From: CAMLDH01 sp966250375
Lineage (GTDB): Bacteria; Pseudomonadota; Gammaproteobacteria; Burkholderiales; Burkholderiaceae_D
Direction: 5' to 3'
NCBI GenBank assembly: GCA_966250375.1
Contig: CBINHE010000057.1
Span: 1-26,332 of the forward strand
Length of the DNA: 26,332 nucleotides
Below the pieces are notes generated by a model, which saw nothing but the letters and a program-made list of their open reading frames with translations, was not told the origin of the DNA and searched no databases. Made by a program: the position numbers and the translations under genes. This document shows, piece by piece, positions 22,827-26,332 of the stretch. Numbering within the stretch: the first letter of the stretch is position 1; the number at the start of each line of letters is the position of its first letter.

Positions 22827-24242
22827 CTACTTGTGCTTGACAGCCGGTGTCCGTACCGCCATCAGCAGCACGAAGCCGATGGCCAGTACCGCTACGCCGA
22901 TCCATGCAGCGTTCCAGCCGCCCAGGGATTTGCTGTAGACGTACGACAGGCTGGCCCACAACATGTAGGCACACATGGCGCAGAACAGCAGTGGCAGCAG
23001 AGGAAACAACGGTACCTTGAAGGGCCGCGCGGTGGCAGGTTCACGCACGCGCAGCACAAACAGGGATAAACCGGATAGCAGAAAGAAGAGCCAGAATACC
23101 GGCGCGGTGAATTCAACCATTGACTTGAATCCGCTGCCGGTCCATGTACCGATCAGCACCAGCAGCAATGCGGCGATGCACTGAATGCGCAAGGCATTGG
23201 CCGGCGTGCCGCGAATCGGGTCCCACACGCCAAGTCTGGCTAGTATCGGCCAGTCGCGCCCGGCCGCATAACTGGAGCGTGCGCCGACAATGATGGTCGC
23301 GTTGATGGACGTGAGTGCGGCAATGGCAACGATCAGCGAGATCATCTTTTCGCCGAGCGGTCCGAAAGCGCTCCGCAGCAAATCGGCAGCGATCGCATCG
23401 GACTTGGCCATGCCGGCCAGTCCAAGGCCCTTCCAGTATGCCCAGTTGACGAGCAGATAAAGTGCGGTAATGACCAGTATCGACGACACTAGCGCCTTCA
23501 CCATGTTGCGCTGACCATCCTTCAACTCGGCACTGATATAGGCAGCTTCATTCCAGCCGCCGTAGGTCAGCAACACGAATACCATTGCAAGTCCGAATGA
23601 TGCAGGAAGGGACGCGGATGGCGCTGTTTGCGGTAATGCAGCTACCGCACTTGCAGTGCCGTTATCTATCAGGAACAGCGCGGCAATAACGATGAATAAC
23701 AAACCCCCGATCTCGACTGCGGTCAGCCACGTCTGCATCGATGTACCGGTCTTGATGCTGCGTATATTGGCCCATGACAGCACAACAATGACCGCAGCGG
23801 CATAGCAGGCAGAGCCCCAGGCTGCTGACGTACCGAGTGGCAGCACCTGATTCATGTAGTCGCCGAAGACGAAAGCGAGCAGCGTGATTGATCCGGTCGC
23901 AATGACGGAAAAGCGCGCCCACGCAAATAGAAAAGACACCGAGCGGCCGTAAGCGCGGTGCAAAAAATGATAGTCGCCGCCGACATGGGAATACGCGGTC
24001 GCCAATTCTGCATAACAGAGTGCGCCGACAATGGACATGAGACCGCCCAGTATCCACGCACCGAACATCCATGCCGCATCGCCGGTCATGCCTGCCACCA
24101 TCGATGGCGCCTTGAAGATGCCAGCGCCGATCACGACCCCGACAATGAGCGCAATGGCTTCACGCATTGCAATGACTTCGTGCGGAGCCCCTTCCCCCGA
24201 CGCCTGTGAAGACCGATCAGACTTCGGCTTGAAATAAGGCAT
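22827..24242 (-). CDS. APC superfamily amino acid permease
   Basis: This 471-residue inner-membrane protein has about 12 transmembrane helices after a hydrophilic 24-residue N-terminus. The APC helix-1 signature GVVIGAGIFKAPS is at residues 35-47, forming the unwound substrate site. AELATAYSHVGGDYHFLHRAYG after helix 2 is also typical, and the GGWNEAAYISAELKD segment follows. The specificity cannot be read from sequence; amino acid uptake or exchange is the family norm. No strong ribosome binding site is seen before the ATG at 24242. The methyltransferase gene follows closely. Confidence 0.9.
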   Translation of the reverse strand: MPYFKPKSDRSSQASGEGAPHEVIAMREAIALIVGVVIGAGIFKAPSMVAGMTGDAAWMFGAWILGGLMSIVGALCYAELATAYSHVGGDYHFLHRAYGRSVSFLFAWARFSVIATGSITLLAFVFGDYMNQVLPLGTSAAWGSACYAAAVIVVLSWANIRSIKTGTSMQTWLTAVEIGGLLFIVIAALFLIDNGTASAVAALPQTAPSASLPASFGLAMVFVLLTYGGWNEAAYISAELKDGQRNMVKALVSSILVITALYLLVNWAYWKGLGLAGMAKSDAIAADLLRSAFGPLGEKMISLIVAIAALTSINATIIVGARSSYAAGRDWPILARLGVWDPIRGTPANALRIQCIAALLLVLIGTWTGSGFKSMVEFTAPVFWLFFLLSGLSLFVLRVREPATARPFKVPLFPLLPLLFCAMCAYMLWASLSYVYSKSLGGWNAAWIGVAVLAIGFVLLMAVRTPAVKHK

Positions 24243-24618
24243 GAGACTTACTCGATATAAGTCTGCAATGAATGGCGCAATAAATCCTCGCTGGTGTCAG
24301 CACTGCGTTATACCAATCTCATATAGTCGAGTTGCATGCAATTTGCAGACACAATATATCCCCACAAAGAATGCCACATATTGCTTATTGTTCTTCATGA
24401 GAGAGAGGGGATGTTCAAATAGTTGTGGAGATCACGAGACGTATTGAGATGACTCAATCATGATGGCGTGACAAAATTGAATGACGAGCACGGCACGGGG
24501 GGAGGGCGACAGGAAAGCGCTCAGGATGTGTTTCAGGAGTGATTAATTTGAATGCGAACTATGCAGGATGATCTTTAACTGTGCGAAGAAAAAGCCAGCC
24601 TGCTGCGCGCATGACAGG
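24243..24618. other. 376-bp intergenic region, no gene recognised
   Basis: It separates the minus-strand thpR and permease genes and should hold the permease promoter. I found no clear -35/-10 pair, terminator or structured repeat. A short ATACCAATC at 24311 matches the tip of element M1 but has no partner arm. Confidence 0.6.
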
Positions 24619-25149
24619 TCAAAATGCATCGCCGAGATGGCGCGTAGCAATGACGCGATACACGACACCTTCCGACTCCGTTGTCGACTTGATCAGAGTG
24701 ACTTTGTCAGCGCGCCATTCAATTGGCGCAAACGGCAGGTCTTCCGGTGGAGCCGCATCGCGCGCCAACGTGACGTGCGGCCAGAATCCCGAACGGTCAT
24801 CGTAAGCAATATTGTTTTGCGCAAGTTTATGCGCCAAATCGCGTTGCAGTGCAATCAGAACTTCCGGTACGTCATGCATGCCCGCCCAGGCAATACGATT
24901 TTTCATGAAATAACCGAGACGATCCAGAACGAGAGAAATCGGCGTATGCGAGAGATCCGTCAGAATTTTTTTAAGTGCAGGCAACAGGTCCGCCGGTTGT
25001 TGTCCCAAAAATGCCAGAGTCAGATGAAAATTCTGATATCGTGTTTTTCGCCCCTGTATCCGGGCCTGCATATCCATCAGTGCGGTGCGTGTGGCATCAT
25101 CCGGCCATAGCGCATAAAAAAGGCGCAGCGGTTGTTTATTGGCATCCAT
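24619..25149 (-). CDS. thpR: RNA 2',3'-cyclic phosphodiesterase (2'-5' RNA ligase family)
   Basis: This 176-residue member of the 2H phosphoesterase family is of the ThpR/LigT type. It hydrolyses 2',3'-cyclic phosphate RNA ends and can join 2'-5' links in vitro. The two signature motifs are FHLTLAFLG (His42-x-Thr-Leu) and WPHVTLARD (His125-x-Thr-Leu). The N-terminal RLFYALWPDD strand is also typical. The length is normal. The start is at 25149. It is 33 nt downstream of the metallophosphoesterase gene on the same strand, so the two are possibly co-transcribed. Confidence 0.92.
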   Translation of the reverse strand: MDANKQPLRLFYALWPDDATRTALMDMQARIQGRKTRYQNFHLTLAFLGQQPADLLPALKKILTDLSHTPISLVLDRLGYFMKNRIAWAGMHDVPEVLIALQRDLAHKLAQNNIAYDDRSGFWPHVTLARDAAPPEDLPFAPIEWRADKVTLIKSTTESEGVVYRVIATRHLGDAF

Positions 25150-25182
25150 TCAAGCAAGACTTTCCAAACATCTGACTCACGT

Positions 25183-26154
25183 TCAAATGCAAAGTGCCGC
25201 ACCGCGATCGATAAAACTGCCGCCCGCTACAGGCAGAAATTGCCATTCATAACCGGTGTCCTTGAGCACCATCCGCAATACGCCATGCGTCGAATTGTCG
25301 CTGATTTCGCTGTTGGGCTTGCGGGAACGGATGAGGTCCAGTTTGGCGCCGCCGGTACCGACTACAAATTCGCGGATGCCGTGGAGATCGTCGCGGCGTG
25401 CGTTGGCATCTTGCGGTGCGAAGCGTTCGTAGTTGTGATCATGGCCCACCAATACGACATCGACATTGGCGGTTTGCAACATCTGCCACACATCTCTCAT
25501 TTGTTCATTATTGCCGTGATCGCCGGAACTGTACAACGGGTGATGCCAGTATGCGAGCGTGCAGCGCGACGGGTGTTGCGCGAGGTCAGTTTTAAGCCAC
25601 GCCATTTGTTGCTGATGATCTATCGGCTTCAAATTGCTGTTGAGTGAAACGACATGCCATTTACCGAGCTTGATGCTGTAATAGCCGCGTCGCAAGGGGT
25701 CGGCAATATTGTCGAAATAATGGTAATAGCCGACGGCGGCGGGTGTGTAGTATTCGTGATTGCCCGGCGACGGGAAGGTGCGATGCTTGAACTGGCCCCA
25801 TGTCGGCTCGTAACATTGAGCGAACTCTTCCAACCGACCGGCCGGGTAAGCGGTGTCGCCCAATGCCAATACTGCGGCGCCTTTGTTCTTGGTCAATGCG
25901 GTGGCAATCAGGCTGGCCGTTTTTGCGGCGCCGCTGTCTGCTGGCCTGGATTTACGGCAATCGGCGATATCACCGGCGGCGTAAATGGTGACGCCTTTGC
26001 CGGGCAGGATCACGTTTGCCGTTTCCTGCGTCGCATTGGTGGGGCCGTTTTCGGTAGGGATGCAGCCGTACAGGCCGATACTTAACACGGCGGCAAGCGC
26101 GGCGCTGGTGAACAATCCGGGACAATTGAAGAATTGTCGATGCGATGTTGCCAT
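25183..26154 (-). CDS. Metallophosphoesterase, probable exported lipoprotein
   Basis: This 323-residue calcineurin-like phosphoesterase has the metal-binding motifs in order: AAGDIAD (residues 59-65), LALGDTAYPAG (97-106), PGNHEYY (130-136), YWHHPLYSS (202-210) and GHDHNYER (237-244). The N-terminus has a hydrophobic segment ending LYGC at Cys31, compatible with a signal peptide and lipobox although Tyr at -2 is atypical, so export is likely. It resembles purple acid phosphatase/alkaline phosphatase-like esterases; the substrate is unknown. The start at 26154 has AGGAGA about 8 nt upstream and is preferred to the in-frame codon at 26199. Confidence 0.9.
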   Translation of the reverse strand: MATSHRQFFNCPGLFTSAALAAVLSIGLYGCIPTENGPTNATQETANVILPGKGVTIYAAGDIADCRKSRPADSGAAKTASLIATALTKNKGAAVLALGDTAYPAGRLEEFAQCYEPTWGQFKHRTFPSPGNHEYYTPAAVGYYHYFDNIADPLRRGYYSIKLGKWHVVSLNSNLKPIDHQQQMAWLKTDLAQHPSRCTLAYWHHPLYSSGDHGNNEQMRDVWQMLQTANVDVVLVGHDHNYERFAPQDANARRDDLHGIREFVVGTGGAKLDLIRSRKPNSEISDNSTHGVLRMVLKDTGYEWQFLPVAGGSFIDRGAALCI

Positions 26155-26332
26155 GATGAGTCTCCTATGCGCGACAGGGTAATGTTTTCGATGAGGCATG
26201 GCAATCGAGGCGCTTGGTTGTCGGCATTGAATTCACGGATTTTGGCGGCACAGACACAGGCCTGCGCTACTTTTAGCCTAAGTAACCGAGCAAAATTAAT
26301 TGTGAGTTCTACGCGGCATTTTTTGTAGGAGC

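Noticed and set aside
24309..24325. ATACCAATC resembling the tip of element M1
   Set aside because: Only about nine bases match and no second arm or internal module follows, so chance is likely.

Overview
The window looks like chromosomal DNA from a betaproteobacterium of the order Burkholderiales, most likely Oxalobacteraceae (Herminiimonas/Janthinobacterium-like). This is inferred from protein character and from the order pgk-pyk-fba-purC-purE-purK-tsaC. No rRNA, tRNA, CRISPR array, prophage or transposase gene was seen. Almost all genes are housekeeping and intact.

Layout. 98-3752 (minus strand): ilvE, a small zinc-finger protein, a SnoaL/NTF2-like protein, a YheT-type hydrolase and a conserved hypothetical. 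4014-11647 (plus strand): glycolytic genes pgk, pyk and fba, an intrinsic terminator, purine genes purC, purE and purK, then the tRNA t6A gene tsaC. 12115-14302 (minus): a SemiSWEET transporter, glutaryl-CoA dehydrogenase and a flavin reductase. 14480-15016 (plus): msrA. 15095-18422 (minus): an MFS transporter, pdxH and cfa. 18508-19371 (plus): tcdA. 19358-21034 (minus): an esterase-like hydrolase and a DUF5996 protein. 21607-22062 (plus): a DUF2231 membrane protein. 22185-26154 (minus): a methyltransferase with an apparent signal peptide, an APC permease, an RNA 2',3'-cyclic phosphodiesterase (ThpR) and a metallophosphoesterase.

The most unusual content lies between the genes. Four intergenic elements (767-924, 11932-12095, 17012-17236, 21175-21418) appear to form one family of foldback elements. 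The outer stems differ in sequence from element to element. The inner linkers are conserved, and the inner hairpins change sequence while keeping their pairing. In the two long members a 67-nt core aligns without gaps, and 11 of its 19 hairpin pairs are changed on both sides. This pattern suggests selection on, or maintenance of, a folded DNA or RNA. The stems may be copy-corrected during mobilisation, or the element may be an undescribed structured RNA. A different, widespread type of palindromic repeat sits between purC and purE.

Other regulatory-looking features are a terminator ending only 10 nt before the purC start codon, an FNR-type box at 21114-21127, three CGTTAA repeats in 11-bp phase before the DUF2231 gene, and a 12-bp tandem repeat that supplies the stop codon of cfa.
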